NCBI RefSeq assembly: GCF_030369675.1
Contig: NZ_CP128477.1
Location: forward strand, 3,142,001-3,206,000
Length of the DNA: 64,000 nt
Source of the DNA: Peteryoungia algae
Lineage (GTDB): Bacteria > Pseudomonadota > Alphaproteobacteria > Rhizobiales > Rhizobiaceae
Direction of reading: 5' to 3'
Part shown: in pieces, positions 41,162-52,591 of the stretch
How the letters are laid out: each line of letters starts with the position of its first letter
How positions within the stretch are numbered: the first letter of the stretch is position 1
Translations under genes and position numbers: made by a program
The notes under the pieces: generated by a model
What the model was told of the DNA's origin: nothing
The model's database searches: none
What the model saw: only the letters and a program-made list of their open reading frames with translations

Positions 41162-41860
41162 ATGGGATCTAGCGATTTCGTTACATTATTCTTCCTGGTC
41201 GCCGCGGTGCTGATCTTTTTCCAGCTTCGCAGCGTCCTGGGTCGCCGCACGGGCAACGAAAAGCCGCCCTTTGATCCCTTTACCCAACGCGATTTGGCGA
41301 AGGGTGCAGCCGGTGACGACGGCAAGGTTGTCACGTTGCCGCGCCGTGAAGATGCAAATGGCGATGAACGGTTTATCGCGGTGGATGCCTATGCACCCGC
41401 CGGCACCCCATTGAACGATCAGCTTCGCGAGCTTCTGCGTCACGATCCGAGCTTCAATCCCAAGGAATTCCTCAACGGTGCGAAGATTGCCTATGAGATG
41501 ATCGTCATGGCCTATGCAGACGGTGATCGAAAGACGCTGAAGGGACTTCTCTCCCGCGAAGTGTTTGAAGGTTTTGAAAGCGCGATCGCGGACCGCGAAA
41601 GCAGAGACGAAACCGTAAAATCGACTTTCGTCGGCATCGAGAAGTCCGAGATCACTCAGGCGTCCGCACGAGACAACGAGGAGCAGGTGACGGTCCGCAT
41701 CGTCAGCCAGTTGATCACGGCGACCTTCGACAAGGAGGGCACGATCATCGATGGTGACGCGGAGGCTGTATCTGAGGTCAACGACGTCTGGACGTTCGCG
41801 CGTGACGTTCGCTCGCGCGATCCGAACTGGAAGCTGATCGCGACCGAAGCGGAACAATGA
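41162..41860 (+). CDS. timA: Tim44/TimA family adaptor-like protein
   Basis: A 232-residue protein with one N-terminal membrane anchor (DFVTLFFLVAAVLIFFQL), a polar linker, and a C-terminal Tim44-like domain (LRHDPSFNPKEFLNGAKIAYEMIVMAY onward, about residues 95-230). Mitochondrial Tim44 recruits Hsp70 to the import channel; the bacterial role is not settled. It overlaps mltA by 4 bases (ATGA), so the two are translationally coupled, suggesting a link to cell-envelope processes. Confidence 0.88.
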   Translation: MGSSDFVTLFFLVAAVLIFFQLRSVLGRRTGNEKPPFDPFTQRDLAKGAAGDDGKVVTLPRREDANGDERFIAVDAYAPAGTPLNDQLRELLRHDPSFNPKEFLNGAKIAYEMIVMAYADGDRKTLKGLLSREVFEGFESAIADRESRDETVKSTFVGIEKSEITQASARDNEEQVTVRIVSQLITATFDKEGTIIDGDAEAVSEVNDVWTFARDVRSRDPNWKLIATEAEQ

Positions 41861-42978
41861 GCGAGGCTACTTCTGCCTTTCGCCTGAAGCCGGTGCCATT
41901 CCAGGATCTGCCCGGCTGGAGCCTCGACGATCCTTCATCTCTCTGGTCTGCCATGACCGACTGCCGGAATTACCTGCAGTCGGTCAAATCATACAAGGCG
42001 GGCGCTTTGGGGCTCACCGCAGAAGATCTGCGGCCGCTACTGGAACTCGCAAGCCAGACCGTTCCGCGCAATGCTGCCGAGGCGCGATCATTTTTCGAGG
42101 GCGAGACCCGTCCTTTTCTGATCGAGCCCACCAGCTCACGATCAGGTCTCGTCACAGCGTTCTACGAGCCGGAGGTGGATGTCAGTGATTCGCAGGATCA
42201 CGAATATCGCCATCCATTTTACCGCCGCCCCACCGACCTCGTGGATGTAGACGACATCGGTCGACCGAGTGCTGCCCTCGATCCGTCATACGCTTTCGCC
42301 TTGCAGACGGAAAAAGGGCTTGTGCCTTATCCCGATCGTCGGGCGATCGATGAGGGCTGGCTTGAGGGCAGGCATCTTGAAATCGCCTGGGCCCGTTCGA
42401 AGGTCGATGTTTTTTTTGCCCATGTTCAGGGCGCCGCCCGTCTTCGATATCCCGATGGGCGGCTTCGGCGGATAACTTACGCCGCGAAGGCCGGACATCC
42501 TTTTTCGGGGATCGGCCGTCTCCTGATTGATCTCGATGAGATTCCGGAAGCGAAGATTTCGATGCAGTCGATCCGGGCGTGGCTGGCCGAACACCCTGAC
42601 AGGGTCGACGAAATCCTTTGGCACAACAGGTCATATATCTTCTTTCGCGAAGCCGAAGTGGACGATCTGTCGCGTGGGCCAATTGCGGCGGCCAAGGTGC
42701 CACTGATTGCCGGACGGTCTCTTGCGGTCGATCGCCAGATCCATACCTTCGGATTTCCCTTTTTCATTCACGCCGCTGGCCTGACCCATATGGATGGCGG
42801 GCGTGATTTCGCACGCGCCATGCTGGCGCTCGATACGGGTTCTGCGATTGTGGGGCCTGCCCGCGGCGATATCTTTACGGGGTTGGGCGATGAGGCCGGG
42901 CTGTTGGCTGGTGCCGTGCGCAATGCGGCTGACTTCTATATACTGATCCCGAAGCAGGCGGCAGAGAGGTTTGTCTGA
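41857..42978 (+). CDS. mltA: MltA-type lytic transglycosylase
   Basis: Peptidoglycan lytic transglycosylase of the MltA family. Visible: GLVTAFYEPEVDVS, FYRRPTDLVDVDD, the beta-barrel region GRLRRITYAAKAGHPF, and the 3D-domain motif ALDTGSAIVGPARGDIFTGLGDEAG-like segment with the catalytic Asp near residue 330. It has 373 residues. No signal peptide or lipobox is visible at the start (MSEATSAFRLKPVPFQDLPG), unlike enteric MltA, which is an outer-membrane lipoprotein. It sits between a Tim44-like gene and an Smr gene in a tight operon. Confidence 0.92.
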   Translation: MSEATSAFRLKPVPFQDLPGWSLDDPSSLWSAMTDCRNYLQSVKSYKAGALGLTAEDLRPLLELASQTVPRNAAEARSFFEGETRPFLIEPTSSRSGLVTAFYEPEVDVSDSQDHEYRHPFYRRPTDLVDVDDIGRPSAALDPSYAFALQTEKGLVPYPDRRAIDEGWLEGRHLEIAWARSKVDVFFAHVQGAARLRYPDGRLRRITYAAKAGHPFSGIGRLLIDLDEIPEAKISMQSIRAWLAEHPDRVDEILWHNRSYIFFREAEVDDLSRGPIAAAKVPLIAGRSLAVDRQIHTFGFPFFIHAAGLTHMDGGRDFARAMLALDTGSAIVGPARGDIFTGLGDEAGLLAGAVRNAADFYILIPKQAAERFV

Positions 42979-43539
42979 GTGTCGGGTGGACCAAAGCTCA
43001 ATTCGGAAGATCGGATCCTCTGGGGCAAGGTCGCGCGTTCGACTCGCCCGATGCCTGGACGCATGGAAGAACTGCTGGGCTTCGAGGAACAGTTCGAGAT
43101 GTCCGTTGCGGAAAAGGATGTGCCTGCTCTGAACCGGGCCGCCTTGTCGTCGCCGGCAATCAAGGGTGAAGCCGAGCGTAAACCTGCACCGCATGTGCAT
43201 CACCCGCTGGAGAAGCCGGTCAAGCGCAAGCTCTCCCGCGGTCACCTGGCACTGGAAGCTCGTATCGACCTTCACGGACTGATCCAGAGTGAAGCGCATG
43301 GCATGCTTCTGGACTTTCTGCTTCGTGCCCATGAGCGTGGCCTGAGGCATGTTCTGGTCATCACGGGCAAAGGCAGTTCGCTCGGCAGCGAAGGTGCGCT
43401 GAAGCGCGCAGTTCCGTTGTGGTTCGCCATGCCGGAGTTTCGTTTCATCATCTCCTCTTATGAACCGGCCGGTCGTCAGCACGGCGGGGAGGGTGCCCTC
43501 TATGTGCGGCTGTCCCGTCGCGGGCAGGATCGCCGATGA
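42979..43539 (+). CDS. Smr-domain protein
   Basis: A 186-residue protein with a C-terminal Smr (MutS2-like) domain: ARIDLHGLIQSEAHGMLLDF, RHVLVITGKGSS and the end GGEGALYVRL. Smr domains can have nucleic-acid nicking activity; the function of free-standing alphaproteobacterial members is unknown. The first 85 residues are charged and probably disordered. GTG start directly after the mltA stop, and its TGA overlaps the next gene's ATG by 4 bases. Confidence 0.88.
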   Translation: MSGGPKLNSEDRILWGKVARSTRPMPGRMEELLGFEEQFEMSVAEKDVPALNRAALSSPAIKGEAERKPAPHVHHPLEKPVKRKLSRGHLALEARIDLHGLIQSEAHGMLLDFLLRAHERGLRHVLVITGKGSSLGSEGALKRAVPLWFAMPEFRFIISSYEPAGRQHGGEGALYVRLSRRGQDRR

Positions 43540-43901
43540 CACCATTCGGCGATGCGCTGCGGCATTTGCGAAAGCGCAAGGGCGTCTCACAGAAAGAAAT
43601 GGCGGCGGCCATCGGCGTATCGCCCGCCTATCTCTCGGCACTCGAGCACGGCAAGCGCGGCCTTCCGAACTTCGACTTCCTGCAGCGCGTGGCCGGATAC
43701 TTCAACATCATATGGGACGAGGCCGAGGAGCTCTTCTCGACCGCCGGTCGGTCCGATCCCCGGATCGTAGTCGATACATCCGGAATGAAGCCGGAATACA
43801 CCGCCTTTGCCAATGATCTGGCCAAGCTGATTCGCCAGCTCTCTCCCGATGTGATACGAGAAATGCAGGATATTCTGGATACCGCCAAAAAACGGCCGTG
43901 A
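43536..43901 (+). CDS. XRE-family transcriptional regulator
   Basis: A 121-residue protein with an N-terminal Cro/CI-type helix-turn-helix (FGDALRHLRKRKGVSQKEMA, AIGVSPAYLSALEHGKRG, about residues 4-45) and a C-terminal helical tail (FANDLAKLIRQLSPDVIREM) likely for dimerisation. It overlaps the Smr gene by 4 bases, ending the TimA-MltA-Smr operon. Targets are unknown; autoregulation of the operon or control of gyrB, 141 bases downstream, are both only guesses. Confidence 0.88.
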   Translation: MTPFGDALRHLRKRKGVSQKEMAAAIGVSPAYLSALEHGKRGLPNFDFLQRVAGYFNIIWDEAEELFSTAGRSDPRIVVDTSGMKPEYTAFANDLAKLIRQLSPDVIREMQDILDTAKKRP

Positions 43902-44042
43902 TGGGGTTGAAAAGCCTTGTCTATCCACGAGAAACAACGCCCTCGCCTTTGGAACTCAGGCCAAAACCCCTATAGTCGTGCCACTTGAAGCTGCTGATTC
44001 GGGTCAGCCGGGCCTTTGAGAATTGACTGGAAAGATTGCTGA

Positions 44043-46478
<2,436 letters not shown>

Positions 46479-46501
46479 TCCGATTTTACCTCGAATAAAA
46501 G

Positions 46502-46533
46502 AGGGCCGCGTCTGGTGACGCGGCCCTTTCTTT
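46502..46533 (+). terminator. Intrinsic terminator after gyrB
   Basis: AAAAGA, a perfect 10-bp stem GGGCCGCGTC / GACGCGGCCC with a TGGT loop, then TTTCTTT, 24 bases after the gyrB stop. Confidence 0.9.
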
Positions 46534-47032
46534 ATGAAGAGGCATTTCCGCCGTCATGGTTAACGTGATTCACGTGAAACGATGAATTTGTAAGTCTGGA
46601 AGTGGCCCCCGAAGGCGATCCCGGGCAGCGGTTTGCGAGCGTTCGGAGTTTCCCTGGGACGCAGATGCTGCCGACGAAGGCACGTGGTGACCATCGATCG
46701 AGAAAGATCGGCTCGACACTGTATTCGGCTGTCGGTGGTTCTGGCGGTGATGATGTTCCTTGAAGCGCGTCTTTGGAACAACGTCTGGGCACAGACACAA
46801 GATCGCAAGCCTCGGAAAGGCCAGGGCCTGCAAGATCGGGCGAGCGCTGTGATGACAGATTAATTCAGTGCTGAGGGTGGAACCTTAAGCCTTGTTGGCC
46901 ATCATCATAGGCAGTCAACTGACATCAGGCTGTAATGGTCAAGGAGAAATCCGGGCTTTTGCAATGCACAAAGTCTGTTAGTCTAGCGAATGAACGCAGA
47001 CCAATTTGGTCTGAGGCAGAGGTACCAACTTC
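46534..47032. other. Intergenic region gyrB-phaZ with no supported gene
   Basis: Nearly 500 bases between the gyrB terminator and phaZ. It contains parS site 4 at its left end. Short overlapping frames (for example 46633-46863 plus, 46560-46808 minus) have Arg-rich compositions typical of non-coding high-GC DNA, and I see no ribosome binding site, tRNA or hairpin cluster. The 3' part (46860-47030) is more A+T-rich and should hold the phaZ promoter. Confidence 0.6.
46566..46581. promoter_or_regulatory. parS: parS site 4 (downstream of gyrB)
   Basis: TGATTCACGTGAAACG, 14 of 16 matches to the parS consensus with the CACGTG core intact, in non-coding DNA 10.4 kb right of the putative origin. Confidence 0.75.
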
Positions 47033-48316
47033 ATGTTCTATCAGCTCTACGAACTGAACCACGCTTTCATGGCACCATTCCGGGCCAGCGCCGACGCGAT
47101 GAATCTTGCCTGGAAGAACCCTTTGAATCCGTGGTCGCATACCGTCGTCGGGCGTACCTTTTCCGCCGGTTTCGAAGTCTTCGAGCGTGTGACGCGCCGC
47201 TATGGCAAGCCGGCCTTTGGTTTGCCAACGACCACAGTCGATGGCGAGAGTGTCACGGTCGAGGAAGAAATCGTCTGGCGCAAGCCCTTCTGCGATCTGA
47301 TCCATTTCAAGCGTCACCTGCCGGCCGGCGCAGACAAAGGCCCGCGGATTCTCATCGTGGCGCCGATGTCAGGCCACTATGCCACCTTGTTGCGCGGTAC
47401 CGTGGAAGCCTTGCTCCCGAACGCCGACGTCTACATCAGCGACTGGATCGATGCTCGCATGGTGCCGGTCACCGAAGGCGACTTCGACCTCGATGACTAC
47501 ATCGATTACGTCATCGACATGCTTCACCACCTCGGACCGGACACGCATGTCGTCGCCGTGTGTCAGCCCTCGGTGCCGGTTCTGGCTGCTGTTGCGGTGA
47601 TGGAAGCCGAAGGTGACACCTGTGCTCCGGCCTCGATGACGCTCATGGGTGGGCCCATCGACACCCGTATCAATCCGACTGCCGTCAATCAGCTGGCACA
47701 GGACAAGCCGCTCGAATGGTTCCGCGACAATGTCATCATGCAGGTGCCGTGGCCGCAGCCGGGGGTCATGCGAAACGTCTATCCGGGCTTCCTGCAACTC
47801 TCGGGCTTCATGTCGATGAACCTTGACAGGCACATGATCGCCCACAAGGAGTTCTATATGCACCTCGTCAAGAATGACGGGGACTCCGCGGAAAAACATC
47901 GCGACTTCTACGACGAATACCTGGCGGTCATGGATCTGACGGCGGAATTCTATTTGCAGACTGTCGATACCGTCTTCATCAAGCATTCCTTGCCGAAGGG
48001 TGAGATGATGCATCGGGGGAAGCGCATCGATACCACCGCCATCCGCAACGTTGCTCTGCTGACGGTGGAAGGCGAGAACGACGACATTTCGGGTCTTGGA
48101 CAGACGAAGGCGGCGCAGACGATCTGCACGAACATCCCCGAGCATATGCGGATGCACTACATGCAGCCGGATGTCGGTCACTATGGCGTCTTCAACGGCT
48201 CGCGTTTCCGCCGTGAAATCGCGCCGCGCATTGTCCAGTTCGCCACGACCCACGGCAAGAGCCTGAAGGCAACGACGCCGGTGAAACGCGTCATCAAGGG
48301 TGGCAAGTCTCTCTGA
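47033..48316 (+). CDS. phaZ: Intracellular polyhydroxyalkanoate depolymerase
   Basis: Degrades stored polyhydroxybutyrate granules. The 427-residue protein starts MFYQLYELNHAFMAPFRA, typical of the family, and has an alpha/beta-hydrolase core: ILIVAPMSGHYATLLRGT, DVYISDWIDARMVP, the nucleophile elbow VVAVCQPSVPVLAA in which Cys replaces Ser as in Ralstonia PhaZ1, and the late His in PDVGHYGVFNGSRFR. The only PHB-related gene in the window, with its own terminator. Confidence 0.93.
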   Translation: MFYQLYELNHAFMAPFRASADAMNLAWKNPLNPWSHTVVGRTFSAGFEVFERVTRRYGKPAFGLPTTTVDGESVTVEEEIVWRKPFCDLIHFKRHLPAGADKGPRILIVAPMSGHYATLLRGTVEALLPNADVYISDWIDARMVPVTEGDFDLDDYIDYVIDMLHHLGPDTHVVAVCQPSVPVLAAVAVMEAEGDTCAPASMTLMGGPIDTRINPTAVNQLAQDKPLEWFRDNVIMQVPWPQPGVMRNVYPGFLQLSGFMSMNLDRHMIAHKEFYMHLVKNDGDSAEKHRDFYDEYLAVMDLTAEFYLQTVDTVFIKHSLPKGEMMHRGKRIDTTAIRNVALLTVEGENDDISGLGQTKAAQTICTNIPEHMRMHYMQPDVGHYGVFNGSRFRREIAPRIVQFATTHGKSLKATTPVKRVIKGGKSL

Positions 48317-48341
48317 TACTTTCGATGTTTCGAATTTAAGT

Positions 48342-48381
48342 AGCGGATTCAGTCGGTTCTCCGATTGAATCCGCTTTTTTC
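48342..48381 (+). terminator. Intrinsic terminator after phaZ
   Basis: A 15-bp stem AGCGGATTCAGTCGG / CCGATTGAATCCGCT (one G-T wobble) with a TTCT loop, then six or more Ts. Confidence 0.9.
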
Positions 48382-48460
48382 TTGAAGGGCAGGGCTTCAT
48401 TTCCCACATCGAATCCATCGGACGGCATTCCGCTGTCCGCGGAAAACGAGGTTATCGAAG

Positions 48461-48892
48461 ATGAACCAGTCAGCACTGCTTCGGCCGGATTGGACTCCGG
48501 CAACCGTCGCCTTGATGGTGCTCGGCTTCATGGTTTTCTGGCCGCTCGGTCTGGCCATGCTTGCCTACATCCTGTTCGGTGAGAAGTTCCAGAACTTCAA
48601 GCGGGAGGCCAATCAGAAGGCCGATAGCGCTTTCACCTGGTGCCGCTCCAACAGCTACACCGCCCCCAGCTCGACCGGCAACGTCGCCTTTGACGACTGG
48701 CGCAAGGCAGAACTCGGGCGTCTTGATGAAGAACGTCGCCGCCTCGACGAGATGCGTGCCGAATTCGACAACTACGCCCGCGAGCTTCGTCGGGCGAAGG
48801 ACCAGGAAGAATTCGACCGTTTCATGCGTGACCGCCAGCAGATGAAGACTGCGGGCGAATCCGGTCCCACTCAGGGCTTCACCGGCAACTGA
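48461..48892 (+). CDS. DUF2852 membrane protein
   Basis: A 143-residue protein conserved in rhizobia but uncharacterised. One or two hydrophobic segments (TVALMVLGFMVFWPLGLAMLAYILFG, about residues 15-40), then a conserved patch SSTGNVAFDDWRKAELGRLD and a long charged helix, likely coiled coil (LDEERRRLDEMRAEFDNYAR onward). This fits DUF2852. A role in the envelope is only an inference. It is monocistronic. Confidence 0.82.
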   Translation: MNQSALLRPDWTPATVALMVLGFMVFWPLGLAMLAYILFGEKFQNFKREANQKADSAFTWCRSNSYTAPSSTGNVAFDDWRKAELGRLDEERRRLDEMRAEFDNYARELRRAKDQEEFDRFMRDRQQMKTAGESGPTQGFTGN

Positions 48893-48988
48893 CGCGACGG
48901 ATGCGCAAATGATGAGTTCGAGGTCGGCGCTGTTGCGCCGGCCTTTTTTGTAGCGGCCAGAGACCACGAATCGGCTAGAACACGCATC

Positions 48989-49747
48989 ATGTTTCCCCTG
49001 CTCAAGAAGCTGAAACCGCAAAAAGCCCCGGCAATCCAGCTGGACCGCGCAATTGCCGTGGATGGACGATCCATTCCGCTGACCATTCGCAAGAACAGCC
49101 GCGCAACCCGCATCACGCTCAGGATCGAACCGGGTGGCCGTGCGCTGAAGATGACCATACCGCCCGGATTGCGTGAAAAGGACATCGACGACTTCCTAGA
49201 TCGGCATCAGGGCTGGCTCAGTACGAAGCTCAAGCGGCAGAAACCGGCCGGTAGTATCGAGGATGGCGGCGAGATCCTCCTGCGCGGTGTGGCCCACCGG
49301 ATCGTTCATACGGGACAATTGCGCGGCCTCACACAGTCGATCGACAGCGAGATTGGTCATGTGCTGAGCGTCAGTGGTCTTGAAGATCACCTCTCGCGGC
49401 GTGTTGCCGATTTCCTGAAGAAGGAAGCACGCCGCGATCTGGAGCGATTGGTTGAGCATCATGCCAGGAATGTCGGCAAGCCGGTCAACAGCATGACCCT
49501 CAAGGACACCCGCAGCCGCTGGGGTTCGTGCTCCTGGGATGGCAAGCTCAGCTTTTCCTGGCGCATAGTCATGGCGCCGCCCATTGTAATCGACTATCTG
49601 GCCGCTCACGAAGTTGCGCACCTGCGCGAGATGAACCATGGTCCGGCCTTCTGGGCGCTCTGCCGCAAACTCTGCCCCGAAATGGACGAGGCCAAGGCCT
49701 GGCTGAAGCGTCACGGTTCAGCATTGCATGCAATCGACTTTTCCTGA
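48989..49747 (+). CDS. YgjP-like (DUF45) zinc metallopeptidase
   Basis: A 252-residue DUF45/YgjP protein, a SprT-like metallopeptidase relative. N-terminal half with ITLRIEPGGRALKMTIPPG, a conserved SRWGSCSWDGKLSFSWR motif, and the zinc site AAHEVAHLREMNHGPAFW (HExxH plus a third His five residues on, about 203-220). No signal peptide, so cytoplasmic. Substrate unknown. It lies just upstream of trpF on the same strand. Confidence 0.9.
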   Translation: MFPLLKKLKPQKAPAIQLDRAIAVDGRSIPLTIRKNSRATRITLRIEPGGRALKMTIPPGLREKDIDDFLDRHQGWLSTKLKRQKPAGSIEDGGEILLRGVAHRIVHTGQLRGLTQSIDSEIGHVLSVSGLEDHLSRRVADFLKKEARRDLERLVEHHARNVGKPVNSMTLKDTRSRWGSCSWDGKLSFSWRIVMAPPIVIDYLAAHEVAHLREMNHGPAFWALCRKLCPEMDEAKAWLKRHGSALHAIDFS

Positions 49748-49819
49748 GTGATCCGCGACCATTCAGCCTTTGTCGCAAATTGGCTCGACTCTTTTTTGAT
49801 TTCGTGCGACTTCGCTGCC

Positions 49820-50494
49820 ATGAGACCCGATATCAAGATCTGCGGACTGAGGACGCCGGAGGCGGTCGATCGCGCGGCCGAGCGCGGCGCGAGCCACATC
49901 GGCTTCATATTTTTTGACAAAAGCCCGCGCAATATCGAGCCCGATATCGCAGGTGTGCTCGCCGACCGGGTTCGCGGTCGTGTCAAGAGCGTTGCCGTCA
50001 CGGTCGATGCCGACAACGACGAACTCGACGAGATCATCGCGTTGATGCGCCCTGATATCCTTCAGTTCCATGGCCACGAAAGCCCGGAGCGCCTGTTGAC
50101 CGTGAAAGCCGTGACCGGGCTTCCGATCATGAAGGCATTTTCCATCCGCGATGCCGATGACCTGAGGCGTATCGAGCCCTATATAGGGATTGCCGATCGT
50201 TTTCTCTTCGATGCAAAGCCGCCTGCCGGATCAAATTTGCCGGGCGGCAATGGTGTTACTTTCGATTGGCGCCTGCTGCGTTCGCTTGACGACAGCGTGG
50301 AATACATGCTTTCCGGGGGGCTCAACAAGGCCAACATCGCGGAAGCGCTTCGGGAAACCGGAGCGCGGGCCATCGATGTATCCTCGGGCGTCGAATCCGC
50401 GCCAGGCATCAAGGATCTGCAGATGATGGACGAGTTTTTTGCGGCCGTTGCCGAAGCAAGTCGTGCGCAGCCGGTTTCAGGGAGTGTCAAGTGA
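49820..50494 (+). CDS. trpF: Phosphoribosylanthranilate isomerase
   Basis: Third step of tryptophan synthesis from anthranilate. TIM-barrel motifs: [17 protein letters not shown] with the catalytic Cys at the N-terminus, [42 protein letters not shown] and the phosphate loop [18 protein letters not shown] 49820 (MRPDIKICG) gives 224 residues; the GTG at 49748 would add an unrelated 24-residue extension. It overlaps trpB by 4 bases (GTGA). Confidence 0.95.
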   Translation: MRPDIKICGLRTPEAVDRAAERGASHIGFIFFDKSPRNIEPDIAGVLADRVRGRVKSVAVTVDADNDELDEIIALMRPDILQFHGHESPERLLTVKAVTGLPIMKAFSIRDADDLRRIEPYIGIADRFLFDAKPPAGSNLPGGNGVTFDWRLLRSLDDSVEYMLSGGLNKANIAEALRETGARAIDVSSGVESAPGIKDLQMMDEFFAAVAEASRAQPVSGSVK

Positions 50495-51711
50495 ACCAGT
50501 CACCCAAACCCAATTCCTTCCGTGAAGGTCCCGACGAAGACGGCCGTTTTGGCATCTTCGGTGGCCGCTTCGTTGCCGAGACGTTGATGCCGCTGATCCT
50601 CGACCTGCAGGCAGAATGGGAAAAGGCGAAGACGGATCCGGAATTCCAGGCCGAGCTGGCGCATCTCAACACCCATTACACCGGTCGTCCGAGCCCGCTT
50701 TATTTCGCCGAACGGCTGACGGAAGAACTCGGCGGCGCGAAGATCTACTTCAAGCGCGATGAGCTGAACCACACTGGTTCGCACAAGATCAACAATTGCC
50801 TCGGCCAGATCCTGCTTGCCAAGCGCATGGGCAAGACCCGCATCATCGCGGAAACCGGCGCTGGCCAGCACGGTGTGGCCTCGGCCACGGTTGCGGCCCG
50901 CTTCGGCATACCTTGCGTCGTCTACATGGGCGCAACCGACGTCGAGCGCCAGGCGCCGAACGTCTTCCGCATGAAGCTTCTGGGCGCCGAGGTAAAGCCG
51001 GTGACGGCGGGCCACGGCACACTCAAGGACGCCATGAACGAGGCGCTGCGCGACTGGGTGACCAATGTCGACGACACCTATTACATGATCGGTACCGCAG
51101 CCGGACCGCATCCGTATCCGGAGATGGTTCGCGATTTCCAGTCGATCATCGGGCGCGAGACGCGCGAGCAGATGCTCGCAGCCGAAGGCCGCCTGCCGGA
51201 TATGCTGGTTGCCGCTGTCGGCGGTGGTTCGAACGCAATCGGGCTGTTCCACCCCTTCCTCGACGACGAGAGTGTCCGCATCGTCGGTGTGGAAGCCGGG
51301 GGCAAGGGTCTCGAGGGTGAGGAGCACTGCGCCTCGCTGACAGCAGGATCTCCGGGCGTCCTGCACGGCAACCGCACCTATCTGCTGCAGGATGACGATG
51401 GCCAGATCAAGGAAGGTCACTCGATCTCTGCTGGCCTGGATTATCCGGGTATCGGTCCGGAGCATTCCTGGCTGAAGGATATGGGACGCGTCGAATACGT
51501 GCCGATCAGGGACGACGAGGCGCTCGCCGCCTTCCAGCTTCTGACGCGCACCGAAGGCATCATCCCGGCGCTCGAGCCGAGCCACGCTCTGGCTGAAGTC
51601 ATCAAGCGCGCGCCTGACATGGACAAGGACCAGATCATCGTGATGAACCTCTGCGGCCGCGGCGACAAGGACATCTTCACTGTCGGCAAGATTCTCGGTA
51701 TGGGGCTCTGA
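50491..51711 (+). CDS. trpB: Tryptophan synthase beta subunit
   Basis: PLP enzyme condensing indole and serine. PLP Lys in [20 protein letters not shown] (about residue 98), then [20 protein letters not shown], the phosphate-binding [16 protein letters not shown], and [16 protein letters not shown]. 406 residues. GTG start coupled to trpF, and trpA follows two bases after the stop. Confidence 0.97.
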   Translation: MNQSPKPNSFREGPDEDGRFGIFGGRFVAETLMPLILDLQAEWEKAKTDPEFQAELAHLNTHYTGRPSPLYFAERLTEELGGAKIYFKRDELNHTGSHKINNCLGQILLAKRMGKTRIIAETGAGQHGVASATVAARFGIPCVVYMGATDVERQAPNVFRMKLLGAEVKPVTAGHGTLKDAMNEALRDWVTNVDDTYYMIGTAAGPHPYPEMVRDFQSIIGRETREQMLAAEGRLPDMLVAAVGGGSNAIGLFHPFLDDESVRIVGVEAGGKGLEGEEHCASLTAGSPGVLHGNRTYLLQDDDGQIKEGHSISAGLDYPGIGPEHSWLKDMGRVEYVPIRDDEALAAFQLLTRTEGIIPALEPSHALAEVIKRAPDMDKDQIIVMNLCGRGDKDIFTVGKILGMGL

Positions 51712-51713
51712 TC

Positions 51714-52553
51714 ATGACTGCGCGTATGGACCAACGTTTCGCTGCCTTGAAGGCAGAAGGCCGACCGGCACTCGTCACCTATTTCATGGGCGGCGATCCG
51801 GACTATGACACGTCACTTGCGATCATGAAGGCCCTGCCGGAAGCTGGCGCCGACGTCATCGAACTTGGCATGCCATTCTCCGATCCGATGGCAGATGGCC
51901 CGGCGATCCAGCTTGCCGGCCAGCGTGCATTGAAGGCCGGCCAGACCCTCGTGCGCACGCTCGATCTCGCGCGCGAATTCCGCAAGACGGACAACGAAAC
52001 GCCGATCGTGATGATGGGCTACTACAACCCGATCTACGTCTATGGCGTCGAGCGTTTCCTCGATGATGCACTGGCTGCCGGGATCGACGGCCTGATCGTT
52101 GTCGACCTGCCGCCGGAAATGGATGACGAACTCTGCATTCCGGCCCGCAGCCGCGACATCAATTTTGTCCGTCTGGCGACACCGACCACGGACGACAAGC
52201 GCCTGCCGACCGTTCTTCAGAACACCTCGGGCTTTGTCTATTATGTCTCGATGAACGGCATCACCGGCTCGTCGCTGCCGGATCCCTCGCGCGTCGCCGG
52301 CGCCGTCCAGCGGATCAAGGCTCATACCGACCTGCCGATCTGCGTCGGTTTTGGCGTCAAGACCGCCGAGCATGCCCGCCTGATCGGCGCCAATGCCGAT
52401 GGCGTTGTCGTCGGGACCGCGATCGTCAATCAGGTTGCCACCAATCTCACAGCCGATGGAAAGGCGACGGCGGACACGGTTCAGGCTGTCGTCACCCTGG
52501 TGCGCGGTCTGGCAAGCGGGGTGCGTTCAGCGCGCCTTGCTGCTGCCGAATAA
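51714..52553 (+). CDS. trpA: Tryptophan synthase alpha subunit
   Basis: Cleaves indole-glycerol phosphate and channels indole to TrpB. Family motifs: [38 protein letters not shown] with the catalytic Glu and Asp region, [37 protein letters not shown] and [13 protein letters not shown]. 279 residues. Tightly spaced after trpB; accD follows after 38 bases, the usual rhizobial arrangement. Confidence 0.97.
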   Translation: MTARMDQRFAALKAEGRPALVTYFMGGDPDYDTSLAIMKALPEAGADVIELGMPFSDPMADGPAIQLAGQRALKAGQTLVRTLDLAREFRKTDNETPIVMMGYYNPIYVYGVERFLDDALAAGIDGLIVVDLPPEMDDELCIPARSRDINFVRLATPTTDDKRLPTVLQNTSGFVYYVSMNGITGSSLPDPSRVAGAVQRIKAHTDLPICVGFGVKTAEHARLIGANADGVVVGTAIVNQVATNLTADGKATADTVQAVVTLVRGLASGVRSARLAAAE

Positions 52554-52591
52554 GCACCCCATATGGGCCCGAAACATCAGGAGTAAGCCGC

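Noticed and set aside
46633..46863. Possible 76-codon gene between gyrB and phaZ
   Set aside because: Arg/Cys-rich composition, competing frames on both strands, no ribosome binding site and no recognisable motif.
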